Positions 32,996-43,727 of a stretch of DNA of 64,000 bases are shown in pieces (within the stretch, counting starts at the first letter, position 1; each line of letters opens with the position of its first letter). The stretch lies in assembly GCA_945913255.1 (NCBI GenBank), contig CAMEDC010000005.1, positions 62,001 through 126,000 on the forward strand, read 5' to 3'. The position numbers and the translations under genes were made by a program. The notes under the pieces were generated by a model, which saw nothing but the letters and a program-made list of their open reading frames with translations, was not told the origin of the DNA and did not search any database. Source of the DNA: an uncultured Lachnospiraceae bacterium. GTDB taxonomy: Bacteria; Bacillota; Clostridia; Lachnospirales; Lachnospiraceae.

Positions 32996-33493
32996 ATGAG
33001 GAGAGCAGTTTATCCCGGAAGTTTTGATCCGGTCACATACGGACATTTAGATGTAATTCGTCGTGCCTCCGAGATTTTTGATATTTTAATTGTAAGTGTT
33101 TTAAACAATAAAGAGAAGACCCCGTTGTTTTCTGTGGAGGAACGTGTTAAGATATTGAAAGAAGCAACAAAAGATTTACCCAATGTACAAGTAGACAGTT
33201 TCAGCGGTCTATTAATCAATTATGCTGCTGAAAACAATCTGCATGTGGCAGTTAGAGGCTTACGTGCTATTACGGATTTTGAATATGAACTTCAAATTGC
33301 ACAGACAAACCGTAAGCTTTCCAACGGAAAACTGGATACTATGTTTTTGACTACAAGTCTGGAGTATGCTTATTTAAGTTCATCCAGTGTAAAGGAAATT
33401 GCGAGCTTCGGCGGAGATATCAGCCAGTGTGTTCCGGATTTTGTGGCCGATTTGATTTATGAAAAATATCAGATAAAACGTAATGAGGAGTGA
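32996..33493 (+). CDS. coaD: Phosphopantetheine adenylyltransferase
   Basis: [46 protein letters not shown]. Confidence 0.97.
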   Translation: MRRAVYPGSFDPVTYGHLDVIRRASEIFDILIVSVLNNKEKTPLFSVEERVKILKEATKDLPNVQVDSFSGLLINYAAENNLHVAVRGLRAITDFEYELQIAQTNRKLSNGKLDTMFLTTSLEYAYLSSSSVKEIASFGGDISQCVPDFVADLIYEKYQIKRNEE

Positions 33494-33498
33494 CGCCC

Positions 33499-34098
33499 AT
33501 GAGCAGTAGAATAGAACAACTGATTGATGAATTAGAAGAATATATCGAGAGCTGTAAACCCAAATTTATGTCAAATTCAGAAATTATCGTCAACAAGGAT
33601 GAAATTGACGAGCTGTTGCGTGAACTTCGCATGAAAACTCCCGATGAAATCAAGCGATATCAGAAAATCATCAGCAACAAGGAAGCCATTTTAAACGATG
33701 CCAGAGCGAAGGCTGAAGCATTGATTAACGAAGCAACCATTCATACCAACGAGTTGATCAGCGAACACGAAATCATGCAGCAGGCATATGCCCAGGCAAA
33801 CGAGGTCGTCACGATGGCATCCCAACAGGCTCAGGAAATTCTCGATAAGGCAACAATGGAAGCGAATGACCTCCGTATGCAGGCAGCCCAGTATACGGAA
33901 GACAGACTTGCAGAGCTGGAATCCATTATTTTATCCGCCATTCAGGCATCCAGTGCAAATTACAGCAATCTGCTCGGTTCTTTGAATCAATATAAAGAAT
34001 TGATTCAATCCAACAGGCAGGCAATGCATCCTTCAGAAGACCTGGAAGAACTTCCTCTGGATGATGCATCAGATGACAACGGAATCGATGTGATGTAA
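33499..34098 (+). CDS. Coiled-coil protein, AtpF/DivIVA-like low-complexity
   Basis: Continuous heptad-type helix (ARAKAEALINEATIHTNELI...), RBS upstream of 33499. Confidence 0.75.
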   Translation: MSSRIEQLIDELEEYIESCKPKFMSNSEIIVNKDEIDELLRELRMKTPDEIKRYQKIISNKEAILNDARAKAEALINEATIHTNELISEHEIMQQAYAQANEVVTMASQQAQEILDKATMEANDLRMQAAQYTEDRLAELESIILSAIQASSANYSNLLGSLNQYKELIQSNRQAMHPSEDLEELPLDDASDDNGIDVM

Positions 34099-34101
34099 AC
34101 C

Positions 34102-34135
34102 AAAACCGGTTTTCGCAAGGGAGCCGGTTTTTCCC
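34102..34135 (+). terminator. Rho-independent terminator
   Basis: AAAACCGG (34102-34109) / CCGGTTTT (34124-34131). Confidence 0.75.
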
Positions 34136-34155
34136 TTTATTATAGAAAGGTATTT

Positions 34156-35529
34156 ATGCTTTACAGACAATCTCAAAAAATATTTTCCATTATCATTTTC
34201 TCCGTTCTTTTGACGGCTTTCATACTTTTTCCTCTTCCTGCACAGGCTGCTGAACGGCTCCAGGAAACAGGAGAGAAAATAGTAGTTGTCATCGATCCCG
34301 GACACGGAGGAGAAAACCGCGGTACCATAGAAAATAATCATGAAGAAAAATTTATGACCATGGTAACGGCTCAGGCCATGTATGAGGAACTTTGCCTTTA
34401 TGATAATATTGAAGTTTACCTGACAAGAACAGCCGACATTGATATGTCTATCGAAGATAGAGTGCAGTATGCCGCAGAAAAAGAAGCTGATTTTCTGTTC
34501 AGTCTCCATTATAACGCCTCTGAAAGCCATGCACTGTTCGGAACTGAAGTATGGGTTTCCGCCTTTGCTCCTTACAACGGATACGGCTATCAGTTCGGTT
34601 ATGAATTTCTGACTGCCATGCGGGAAAAAGGTCTTTTTGTTCGGGGTATCAAGACACGATTGAATGACAAGGGTACTGATTATTACGGTATCAACCGTTA
34701 TGCCGTCGATTTGGGGATTCCGTCCGTTATCGTGGAACATTGCCACGTGGATGAGGAGAGAGATGAAGGTTATTGTGCAACAGATGAGCAGCTTGTAGAA
34801 TTTGGGCGGGCAGATGCCACTGCTGTAGCTAAATATTTTGGACTGAAAAGCAGTTCGCTAGGTGTCGACTATTCCTCTCATCAGCTGACAGATGCAAGTT
34901 CATCCTCTGTCCTTCCAATCACATTAAAGGATGACACAGAGCCGGATATCTGTCAGATTACTATTAAAGAAGCAGATTACGAAAACGGATTGCTTTCTCT
35001 GATTGTGAATGCAGCAGATTATGATTCCCCTCTTTTGTATTACGATTACAGTCTTGACGGAGGTGTAACATACAGCCGCAGAGAAGTTTGGCCGGATTGT
35101 GATGCACTCACAGGAGCATATTCTGATACTTTTACTTTAAACCTGCAGATTCCCTCTGGCACAAAGCCGACCGTAGCAGTCAGGGCTTATAATATGTTTG
35201 ACTTATTTCTGGAAAGCAATTACTATCAAAGCCCGGAAGCCTTTGCTGCCAAAACTGAGATTCCAGCTTCATCGGAAAATACAGAAACCGACAGCAACGA
35301 ACAGGAAAATCAAATCAACAAAAAGGATTTAGCGGAATCCGTACTTTCGGAAAATGTAGCAGAGGAGCAGGAGGTAAGTCTTCTCACCTTTCTTGAAATC
35401 TGTCTGGTGATAGTTATCCTCATATTTATCATACTTCTGGTATCCCAGTTGATTGCATATCACTCAAAAAAGAGGCATCGGCTTCAACGAAGAAACGATG
35501 CCGGATCCAGAAGAGACCAGCACAGATAG
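34156..35529 (+). CDS. N-acetylmuramoyl-L-alanine amidase (Amidase_3) with signal peptide and C-terminal TM
   Basis: VVIDPGHGGENRG, SLHYNASESH, VIVEHCHVDEERD; C-terminal hydrophobic segment. Confidence 0.92.
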   Translation: MLYRQSQKIFSIIIFSVLLTAFILFPLPAQAAERLQETGEKIVVVIDPGHGGENRGTIENNHEEKFMTMVTAQAMYEELCLYDNIEVYLTRTADIDMSIEDRVQYAAEKEADFLFSLHYNASESHALFGTEVWVSAFAPYNGYGYQFGYEFLTAMREKGLFVRGIKTRLNDKGTDYYGINRYAVDLGIPSVIVEHCHVDEERDEGYCATDEQLVEFGRADATAVAKYFGLKSSSLGVDYSSHQLTDASSSSVLPITLKDDTEPDICQITIKEADYENGLLSLIVNAADYDSPLLYYDYSLDGGVTYSRREVWPDCDALTGAYSDTFTLNLQIPSGTKPTVAVRAYNMFDLFLESNYYQSPEAFAAKTEIPASSENTETDSNEQENQINKKDLAESVLSENVAEEQEVSLLTFLEICLVIVILIFIILLVSQLIAYHSKKRHRLQRRNDAGSRRDQHR

Positions 35530-36425
35530 AACATTCCGTTCAGGAAAGTCAAGAACACTTTATGCAGAATATAATTGCAGATAGATAAGTCTGTTTCCGA
35601 AATACAGCTATATGTTTGTGCAATGCAGGAAAGTCCTCCGAATGATAAGGTTAAAAGACTATACAGAGGAAGTGTGTCCTTCAGCTGTATCAGGCCTCCG
35701 GTAATTTCCAGAAGCGGAGCCGTCAGAAAAACCTGGTGTCCAAGAATAATATGCGGCACCAGATTAAGTAAATTAAACAGAATCATATACCCGCCCAAAA
35801 TTAACATGCTTTGCAGGGAAGCGAATACAGCTTCATTGGTTTCTTTCAGAAGCCGCTCCATCGTATTTCTCTGCTTCTCCTCACAACAGCAAAGTCCGGT
35901 CCCGTAGTGTATTTTTAGAGGGTTCATTTTCAAATCACGGAAAACTGTAAAGCGGAGAATCAAGCCATATAAAAGCGGAATCCCATACATGCCGAACAGG
36001 TAAGGAAAAATCAGCTTTCTTTCCAGTAAAGGCAATACAAAGCTGCAAAAATAGACAGGACCGATGTTATTACAAAAAGAAAGCAGAAATTCAGCCTCTC
36101 TTTTGGTAATCATCTGTCTTACATATAATTCGGAAATCACCCTTGCTCCCATGGGAAATCCACAAAGAAATCCCATCATCATGCAATAGCATACATTTTT
36201 CCTGACTCGGAAGATAGGGCCGACCACCGGGTAGATCAACATGGCAAGCTTTTCTGTCAGCTGCATCCGAACCATAATTCCTGAGAGAATCATAAAAGGC
36301 AGAAGAGTGGGAATCATTTTAGTAAACCAGAGTTCCAATCCCATGGAGGCGTAACTCAGGCTTAATGCAGAATGCGTCAAAATACATCCGATTAAGAACA
36401 GACAAAACAGCAGAAGCAGCTTCAT
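35484..36425 (-). CDS. YlbJ-like nucleoside-recognition (GATE) domain membrane protein
   Basis: MMMGFLCGFPMGARVISELY, SFCNNIGPVYF. Confidence 0.88.
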   Translation of the reverse strand: MKLLLLFCLFLIGCILTHSALSLSYASMGLELWFTKMIPTLLPFMILSGIMVRMQLTEKLAMLIYPVVGPIFRVRKNVCYCMMMGFLCGFPMGARVISELYVRQMITKREAEFLLSFCNNIGPVYFCSFVLPLLERKLIFPYLFGMYGIPLLYGLILRFTVFRDLKMNPLKIHYGTGLCCCEEKQRNTMERLLKETNEAVFASLQSMLILGGYMILFNLLNLVPHIILGHQVFLTAPLLEITGGLIQLKDTLPLYSLLTLSFGGLSCIAQTYSCISETDLSICNYILHKVFLTFLNGMFYLCWSLLDPASFLR

Positions 36426-36471
36426 AACAGAAACCTTTTTTACAGAATATATGAAATGAGAAAGTTTATTT

Positions 36472-37173
36472 ATGCGTCTGGATAAATATTTATGTGAATT
36501 AAAGATAGGAACACGCAGTCAGGTAAAGACCTACATCCGTCAGGGACTTGTTTCGGTAAATGGTTCTCCCGTAAAAACATCAGACCTCAAAATAGATGAA
36601 TTTACAGACGAGGTCTGTTTTCAGGGAAGATTACTCCACTACCGCCGGTTCGTTTACTATATGCTGAACAAACCTACCGATGTCGTATCGGCAACGGAAG
36701 ATAATCTTTCCAGAACAGTTCTTGATTTACTTCGTCCGGAGGATAGACGCGATGACCTTTTCCCGGCAGGAAGACTCGATAAAGATACCGAAGGTTTTCT
36801 CCTGCTCACAAATGATGGTGCGCTGGCACACAGATTACTGTCTCCCAAAAAACATGTAGACAAAACCTATCGTGTGTCACTGGCAAGGCCCATAACCCAA
36901 TCAATGATAAAGCATCTGGAAGAGGGAGTGGATATCGGAGAAGAGAAACCGACGCTTCCGGCAAGTATAACCGTCCTTGACGAAATAACAATTTTACTTA
37001 CCATACAGGAGGGAAAATTTCATCAGGTAAAACGGATGCTGCAGGCCGTAAATAACCGTGTAACTGCATTGAAACGTATCTCTTTCGGAGGACTTATGCT
37101 GGATCAGAATCTTCAGCCCGGTGAATACAGAGAATTAACGGAACAGGAGGTTGCCATTCTGCATGAAACATGA
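36472..37173 (+). CDS. RsuA/RluB/E/F-family pseudouridine synthase
   Basis: S4 domain MRLDKYLCELKIGTRSQVKTYI; FPAGRLDKDTEGFLLLTNDG. Confidence 0.94.
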   Translation: MRLDKYLCELKIGTRSQVKTYIRQGLVSVNGSPVKTSDLKIDEFTDEVCFQGRLLHYRRFVYYMLNKPTDVVSATEDNLSRTVLDLLRPEDRRDDLFPAGRLDKDTEGFLLLTNDGALAHRLLSPKKHVDKTYRVSLARPITQSMIKHLEEGVDIGEEKPTLPASITVLDEITILLTIQEGKFHQVKRMLQAVNNRVTALKRISFGGLMLDQNLQPGEYRELTEQEVAILHET

Positions 37174-37819
37174 GATGTTAAAGAATATAGAAGCTGTCAT
37201 CTTCGACCTGGATGGCTCCCTTGTGGATTCCATGTGGATGTGGCGTTCGATTGACATAGAATATCTTGGTAAATTCGGAATTCCTCTTCCCGAAAATCTG
37301 CAGTCTCAAATTGAAGGAATGAGTTTCAGTGAAACTGCCGTTTATTTCAAAGAACATTTTGCAATTCCGGATTCTATTGAGAAGATAAAAGCAGACTGGA
37401 ATCGTATGGCATGGGATAAGTATACAAATGAGGTCCCGCTAAAACCTGGAATCCCCGAATTTCTTGAAGGCTGCAAAAGAAACGGCATTCAACTTGGTAT
37501 TGCCACCAGTAATTCCAGGGAATTGGTGGAAAACATCGCAGAGGTACACAAACTGCGCAATTATTTTTCCTGCATCATGACAGGATGCGATGTAGAAAGA
37601 GGAAAACCTGCTCCCGATATTTATCTGGCGGTAGCAAAAGCCTTAAATGTATCGCCGGAGTATTGTCTGGTATTTGAGGATATCATTCCTGGTATTCTTG
37701 CAGGGAAGAATGCCGGAATGAGAGTATGTGCTGTGGAGGATACCTATTCCATCCCCGACAGGGCTCAAAAAGAAGAATTGGCTGATTATTATATCTGTGA
37801 TTACTATCATCTGTTTTAA
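37163..37819 (+). CDS. HAD-family phosphatase / beta-phosphoglucomutase-like
   Basis: [41 protein letters not shown]. Confidence 0.92.
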   Translation: MKHEMLKNIEAVIFDLDGSLVDSMWMWRSIDIEYLGKFGIPLPENLQSQIEGMSFSETAVYFKEHFAIPDSIEKIKADWNRMAWDKYTNEVPLKPGIPEFLEGCKRNGIQLGIATSNSRELVENIAEVHKLRNYFSCIMTGCDVERGKPAPDIYLAVAKALNVSPEYCLVFEDIIPGILAGKNAGMRVCAVEDTYSIPDRAQKEELADYYICDYYHLF

Positions 37820-37839
37820 GTTCGGAAAGGAAGACGATA

Positions 37840-39714
37840 TTGAACAATGGATTTTTACCCGTCTCCCGTGAGGATATGCGGGAATGCGGAATAGAGCAAC
37901 TGGATTTTGTCTATGTAATCGGAGATGCCTACGTGGATCATCCTTCTTTTGGTCATGCGATTATCAGCCGTGTCCTGGAATCTCATGGTTACAAAGTCGG
38001 TATTATTTCTCAGCCGGACTGGAAAGATGATAACAGCATTTCCGTATTGGGACGTCCCAGATTAGGTTTCCTGATTTCCGCAGGAAATATGGACAGCTGT
38101 GTCAATCACTATTCCGTATCTAAAAAGAGACGTTCTTCGGATGCCTATACGCCGGGCGGTGAGATGGGAAAGCGCCCTGATCACGCCACAGCAGTTTACG
38201 GAAATCTGATTCGCCGTACCTTTAAGGATGTCCCTATCATTATCGGTGGAATCGAAGCAAGTCTTCGACGTATGGCACATTACGATTACTGGACGGATAG
38301 TTTCAAGCGTTCTGTTCTCTTAGACAGTCAGGCCGATTTGATATCCTATGGTATGGGTGAAAAATCCATTGTGGAAATTGCGGATGCACTGGCGAGCGGC
38401 ATCGCTGTTCAGGATATTACCTTTATCCCAGGAACCGTTTATCGCACAAAGGATATTTCAGGCATATATGAACCTGTAATTCTTCCTTCTTATGATGCCA
38501 TGAAGGCAGATAAATCACTTTATGCAAAAAGTTTCGCCATACAACATGAAAATACGGATTTCTGTATCGGAAAGCCTTTAATAGAAGAGTACCCCGGAGG
38601 AATTTACATTGTACAGAATCCTCCTCAGCCACCTCTTACCACCGAAGAAATGGATGCAGTATATGCACTTCCCTATATGCGCACTTATCATCCTTCCTAC
38701 GAGGAAAAAGGCGGTGTTCCCGCAATTGCTGAGATTAAGTTCTCCTTAATCAGTAACAGGGGATGCTTTGGCGGATGCAGCTTCTGTGCCTTAACCTTTC
38801 ATCAGGGACGCACCATCCAGACAAGAAGCCATGAATCCATATTAGCTGAAGCAGAACTTCTCACAAAGGAACCGGATTTTAAAGGATATATCCATGATGT
38901 TGGCGGACCTACCGCAAATTTCCGGCATCCGTCCTGCCAAAAGCAACTAAAATACGGCGTTTGCAAAAACAGACAATGTCTTTTCCCGTCCCCCTGTAAA
39001 AATCTCTATGTAGACCACAGTGACTATCTGGATCTACTACGCAAGCTTCGGGCGCTGCCGGGTGTCAAAAAAGTTTTTGTACGATCCGGTATTCGTTTTG
39101 ACTATCTGTTGGCAGATAAGGATGATACCTTTTTCAGGGAACTTGTGGAATACCATATCAGCGGACAACTGAAAGTAGCACCGGAGCATATTTCCGATGC
39201 AGTGCTCTGTCGCATGGGCAAACCGGAAAATGCAGTCTATGAGCGCTTTGTGGCGAAATATAAAAAACTGAATCAGGAGATGGGGAAAAATCAGTTTCTG
39301 GTTCCTTATCTGATGTCCTCCCATCCGGGTTCTACATTAAAAGAGGCCATTGAACTGGCAGAGTATCTTCGTGATCTGGGCTATATGCCGGAACAGGTTC
39401 AGGACTTTTATCCGACACCGTCCACTTTTTCAACGGTCATGTATTATACGGGTCTGGATCCGAGAGATATGAAACCTGTGTATGTTTGCCGAAATCCCCA
39501 CGAAAAAGCCATGCAGAGAGCACTAATCCAATATCGGAATCCGAAAAATTATGCTCTTGTCTATGAAGCTCTCACCACAGCCGGCAGAACCGACTTAATC
39601 GGATATGATAAAAAATGTCTGATTCGCCCTCCAAAAGGAAATACTACAAAATCAGCTCCTCAAAAAAATCACAGGAAAAAGACAATTCGTAACGTTCACA
39701 AAAAGAAAACATAA
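37840..39714 (+). CDS. YgiQ-family radical SAM protein
   Basis: [40 protein letters not shown] start. Confidence 0.93.
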   Translation: MNNGFLPVSREDMRECGIEQLDFVYVIGDAYVDHPSFGHAIISRVLESHGYKVGIISQPDWKDDNSISVLGRPRLGFLISAGNMDSCVNHYSVSKKRRSSDAYTPGGEMGKRPDHATAVYGNLIRRTFKDVPIIIGGIEASLRRMAHYDYWTDSFKRSVLLDSQADLISYGMGEKSIVEIADALASGIAVQDITFIPGTVYRTKDISGIYEPVILPSYDAMKADKSLYAKSFAIQHENTDFCIGKPLIEEYPGGIYIVQNPPQPPLTTEEMDAVYALPYMRTYHPSYEEKGGVPAIAEIKFSLISNRGCFGGCSFCALTFHQGRTIQTRSHESILAEAELLTKEPDFKGYIHDVGGPTANFRHPSCQKQLKYGVCKNRQCLFPSPCKNLYVDHSDYLDLLRKLRALPGVKKVFVRSGIRFDYLLADKDDTFFRELVEYHISGQLKVAPEHISDAVLCRMGKPENAVYERFVAKYKKLNQEMGKNQFLVPYLMSSHPGSTLKEAIELAEYLRDLGYMPEQVQDFYPTPSTFSTVMYYTGLDPRDMKPVYVCRNPHEKAMQRALIQYRNPKNYALVYEALTTAGRTDLIGYDKKCLIRPPKGNTTKSAPQKNHRKKTIRNVHKKKT

Positions 39715-39744
39715 TACATCGAAATCTGAAAAGGAGATTTGTTC

Positions 39745-40193
39745 ATGAATATTATATTGATTACAGGTGCTTCCTCAGGAATTGGTAGAGAATTTGCAAA
39801 ACAAATGGATGTGTGCTTTGGCAATATCGATGAGTTCTGGCTCATTGCCAGAAGCAGTGAGGGTCTGAAAGAAACTGCAGACTCACTTTGCCATAAATCC
39901 AGTTTTCCAGAGCCCTTGGTGAAGAGCTGAAGACCTTCGGTATTTATATAACCAGTGTATGCCCCGGGCCTGTGGATACCCCTTTCTTTGATATTGCGGA
40001 AGAGAACGGTTCTACTTTGGCCATCAAAAAATACACTCTGGTAAACGCAAGAGAAGTAGTTTCGCTTGCATTAAAAGATTCCTATCACCGACGCAGTGTT
40101 TCTGTCTGCAGCCTACCGATAAAAGCTGTCAGAGTACTTGCGAAATTTTTACCGCATGATATGATATTAGCAATCATGAAACATATGAAGTAA
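39745..40193 (+). pseudogene. Short-chain dehydrogenase/reductase remnant (internal deletion + frameshift)
   Basis: N-part MNIILITGASSGIGREFAKQMD...; other-frame C-part FSRALGEELKTFGIYITSVCPGPVDTPFFDIAEENG; middle including YxxxK absent. Confidence 0.88.
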
Positions 40194-40254
40194 ATGAATG
40201 ATTCCTTGCTTACAGTAAGGTTCCTTCTACATAAAGAAAGGGGTTATTAATAGG

Positions 40255-40839
40255 ATGCAGCTTCTCAGAATATTTTCCACTGAAAAAGTAAAAGGAACGA
40301 GAAATTATCTAGATTCCCAGAAAAAATATGAAATTTTGCGAACTATATTGTACTTTGCGGTTTCCCTGTCGCTTTTTTTCGCAGGCTATTTTCAAACCGG
40401 GAATCGCATGAATCTGCTCACGGTTGTTGCGGTTCTCGGATGTCTTCCGGCCAGTAAAAGTGCGGTAAACGCCATTATGTTTCTTCGTTTTCACAGCTGT
40501 AATGCGAATACGGAAGATGAGATTGGTTTACATAGTGGCAGTCTTGACTGTCTGCATGACTGCGTTTTTACCTCATACAAAAAGAATTTTCTGGTAGCAC
40601 ATCTGACCGTCAGAAGCAATACCATCTGTGGTTTTACAGAGGATAAAACATTTGACGAAAATGCTTTTTACAGTCATATCAACGATATTTTGAAACTTGA
40701 TGGGCATAAAAACATGACAGTAAAAATATTTAAAAATATTTCCAAATATACGGACCGCCTGGAACAGATGAAAGAACTTGAGAACGACACGGCAAAAACA
40801 GAATCAGTACTTGCCACTTTAAAAAGCGTTATGCTTTAA
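40255..40839 (+). CDS. Hypothetical protein with two TM helices and a cytosolic domain
   Basis: Complete ORF in an operon-like position; no family recognised. Confidence 0.7.
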   Translation: MQLLRIFSTEKVKGTRNYLDSQKKYEILRTILYFAVSLSLFFAGYFQTGNRMNLLTVVAVLGCLPASKSAVNAIMFLRFHSCNANTEDEIGLHSGSLDCLHDCVFTSYKKNFLVAHLTVRSNTICGFTEDKTFDENAFYSHINDILKLDGHKNMTVKIFKNISKYTDRLEQMKELENDTAKTESVLATLKSVML

Positions 40840-40848
40840 GGAGTAACT

Positions 40849-41901
40849 ATGCAATCAATAACCATCGGCAGTAATCAGGCCGGACAGCGTCTGGACAAAT
40901 TCCTGCATAAATGTCTTCCTCAGGCGGGAACAGGTTTTTTATATAAGATGTTGCGAAAAAAAAATATAACATTAAACGGTAAAAAGGCGGAAGGGAATGA
41001 ACTGCTCTGCACGGGAGATGAAGTGCGTTTCTTTTTTGCTGACGAAACCTTCTCCAAATTTTCAGGAAAAACATTATCCACAGGTGGAACTGCCTTAGCT
41101 AATGCAAGAAAGAATTCTTCTGTTTTACTATATGAAGCTCAGAAAGCCTATCAGACGTTTTCTGAAATAGAAGTTCTTTATGAAGATAATCATATAATTA
41201 TTCTCAATAAACCGGCAGGCATCCTTACCCAGAAAGCTTCCCCTCAGGATGTTAGCCTGAATGAATGGTTGATAGGATATCTGCTCTCTGAAAATCCAAA
41301 TCTGGAATCAGAATTGGATACTTTTCGTCCTTCCGTCTGCAATCGTCTCGACCGCAACACAAGCGGTATTGTCCTGTGTGGCAAATCTCTTGCAGGACTG
41401 CAGTACTTAAGCAGATGTATCAAGGAGAGAACGATTCGGAAATACTATCGGACAATTTGTGTCGGCTGTCTGAATGAAGCAGATACGATGAAAGGATTTC
41501 TGGTAAAAGATAAGATCAAAAACAAAGTGGTAATCTCTTTTGAAAAGACAGGCTCACAAGACAGCAAATCCATTGAAACAAAGTATCGTCCCCTGTGTTA
41601 TACGTCTCAATATACCCTTTTGGAGGTTGAGTTGATTACCGGAAAGACGCACCAGATTCGTGCACATCTTGCCGGAATGGGTCATCCTTTGATTGGAGAT
41701 TTTAAATACGGTGACAACCAAATCAATAAACGTCTTCAGAATAAATTCGGTCTGCAGCATCAGCTGCTTCATGCCTGCCGGATTGAATTCCCTGTTACAG
41801 AGGATTCAGCCGGTCTTGCTGTCAGCGGAAAAACTTTTACAGCGCAATGTCCGGAATTATTCCGCAGGATACAATCAGCACTTCAATTGGATATTTCATG
41901 A
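40849..41901 (+). CDS. RluA-family pseudouridine synthase
   Basis: S4 domain; VCNRLDRNTSGIVLCGKS, TGKTHQIRAHLAGMGHPLIGD. Confidence 0.95.
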   Translation: MQSITIGSNQAGQRLDKFLHKCLPQAGTGFLYKMLRKKNITLNGKKAEGNELLCTGDEVRFFFADETFSKFSGKTLSTGGTALANARKNSSVLLYEAQKAYQTFSEIEVLYEDNHIIILNKPAGILTQKASPQDVSLNEWLIGYLLSENPNLESELDTFRPSVCNRLDRNTSGIVLCGKSLAGLQYLSRCIKERTIRKYYRTICVGCLNEADTMKGFLVKDKIKNKVVISFEKTGSQDSKSIETKYRPLCYTSQYTLLEVELITGKTHQIRAHLAGMGHPLIGDFKYGDNQINKRLQNKFGLQHQLLHACRIEFPVTEDSAGLAVSGKTFTAQCPELFRRIQSALQLDIS

Positions 41902-41940
41902 CAGGATAATTATTCATGATGCAACTGGAGGATTCAAGAT

Positions 41941-42477
41941 ATGGCAACCTGGAATTCAAGAGGACTCCGCGGTTCTACGCTTGAAGATATGGTAAACAGA
42001 ACAAATGAAAAATATGCAGAAGCAGGTCTTGCACTGATTCAAAAAATACCGACCCCCATTACTCCCATAAAGATGGATAAGGAACACAGACAAATAACTC
42101 TGGCATATTTTGAACAGAAGAGTACCGTTGACTATATCGGTGCCGTGCAGGGGATTCCTGTCTGTTTCGATGCGAAGGAATGCGCTGTGGATACCTTTTC
42201 TCTGCAAAATATCCATCCACATCAGGTGGATTTTATGGAACGCTTTGAAAAGCAGGGTGGCATATCCTTTTTCCTGATTTATTATTCACACAGGGATACT
42301 TTATATTATCTTCCTCTTGAAATGCTTCTCTTTTTCTGGAATCGCGCCAAAGAAGGCGGCAGAAAAAGTTTTCGTTATGAGGAGTTAAATCCTGATTACT
42401 TTCTGCCACGGAAACAGGGGATTCTGGTCCCATATCTGGATGCCCTGAAAAAGGATCTTGAGGACAGAGCGGAATAA
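41941..42477 (+). CDS. recU: Holliday junction resolvase RecU
   Basis: RGLRGSTLEDMVNRTNEKY, KSTVDYIGAVQGIPVCFDAKE. Confidence 0.92.
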   Translation: MATWNSRGLRGSTLEDMVNRTNEKYAEAGLALIQKIPTPITPIKMDKEHRQITLAYFEQKSTVDYIGAVQGIPVCFDAKECAVDTFSLQNIHPHQVDFMERFEKQGGISFFLIYYSHRDTLYYLPLEMLLFFWNRAKEGGRKSFRYEELNPDYFLPRKQGILVPYLDALKKDLEDRAE

Positions 42478-42487
42478 AAATCCGGTC

Positions 42488-42516
42488 TTGACACATTTGA
42501 GTTCTTTCGGTATACT
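42488..42516 (+). promoter_or_regulatory. Consensus-like sigma-A promoter of the his operon
   Basis: TTGACA (42488-42493) - 17 nt - TATACT (42511-42516). Confidence 0.8.
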
Positions 42517-42590
42517 ATCGATAGTTTACTTTGCTAACATGGTAGCATGGTAGCACGTTAATTTATAAAAGCGAAAGGCGTTATTGTTTC

Positions 42591-43712
42591 ATGAGTAAAA
42601 AATTATTGCATACCCCCGAAGGGGTAAGAGATATTTACGGAAAAGAATATGCCAGAAAACTTCAGGTAGAAAAGAAGCTGCAGGAGAGTATTCGTCTCTA
42701 TGGATACGAAGACATCCAGACACCTACTTTTGAATTCTTTGATGTATTTTCCAAGGAAATCGGAACAACACCAAGCAAAGAACTGTATAAGTTCTTTGAC
42801 AAGGAAGGAAATACTCTGGTACTCAGACCGGATTTTACACCCTCCATTGCACGTTGTGCCGCAAAATATTTCTGTGACGAAAAAGTTCCTCTGCGTTTCA
42901 GTTACATGGGAAATACTTTTACCAACACTTCAAATCTGCAGGGGAAATTGAAAGAAGTAACCCAAATGGGTGTTGAGCTCATTAATGATGCTTCCGTGGA
43001 AGCGGATGCCGAAATGATCAGTCTGGTTATAGACTCCTTGCTCCGAACAGGTCTGAAGCAGTTCCAGGTATCCATAGGGGAAGTGGAGTACTTCAAGGGC
43101 CTTTGTGAAGAAGCCGGTCTTGATGAGGAGACTGAAAATGATTTACGCACCTGCATTTCCGGCAAAAATTACTTCGCTGCTCAGGAACTGCTTATAGAAC
43201 GTCGGGTAGAAGAACCTTACCAGAGCAGACTGTTAAAGGTTGCAGATATGTTTGGTGATATGTGCTCCCTTCAGGAAGCCAAAAGCATGGTTACAAATTC
43301 CAGGTCACTTGCCGCCATCGAACATCTCGAAAAATTGCAGGAAGTTCTGAAAGTCTACGGACTGGCGGAATATATCTCCTTTGATCTCGGCATGCTCAGT
43401 AAGTATAAATATTACACAGGCGTCATATTTAAGGCATATACTTACGGTGTTGGTGATGCAATTGTCAAAGGCGGGCGTTATGACCATCTTTTACATCAGT
43501 TTGGAAAAGAAGCTCCTGCCATTGGCTTCTGTGCTGTCATCGACAGTATTCTGGAGGCTCTTTCCAGGCAGAAAGTAGCGATTGAGATACCGGATGAAAT
43601 TCAAAATCTTTCTTATACTCCCGAGAATTATCAGGAAAAACTGAAAGAAGCTCTTGCACTTCGTGCGAAAGGAATTCCCGTTACTCTGACCGCAGAACAA
43701 ACAGGGAGGTAA
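42591..43712 (+). CDS. hisZ: ATP phosphoribosyltransferase regulatory subunit
   Basis: HisRS-like fold LLHTPEGVRDIYG, LVLRPDFTPSIAR, followed by short-form hisG. Confidence 0.92.
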   Translation: MSKKLLHTPEGVRDIYGKEYARKLQVEKKLQESIRLYGYEDIQTPTFEFFDVFSKEIGTTPSKELYKFFDKEGNTLVLRPDFTPSIARCAAKYFCDEKVPLRFSYMGNTFTNTSNLQGKLKEVTQMGVELINDASVEADAEMISLVIDSLLRTGLKQFQVSIGEVEYFKGLCEEAGLDEETENDLRTCISGKNYFAAQELLIERRVEEPYQSRLLKVADMFGDMCSLQEAKSMVTNSRSLAAIEHLEKLQEVLKVYGLAEYISFDLGMLSKYKYYTGVIFKAYTYGVGDAIVKGGRYDHLLHQFGKEAPAIGFCAVIDSILEALSRQKVAIEIPDEIQNLSYTPENYQEKLKEALALRAKGIPVTLTAEQTGR

Positions 43713-43727
43713 GCCGTAACGGCAGAT

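Noticed and set aside
34069-34746. 225-aa minus-strand ORF over the amidase
   Set aside because: Antisense to a clear Amidase_3 domain; no RBS or family
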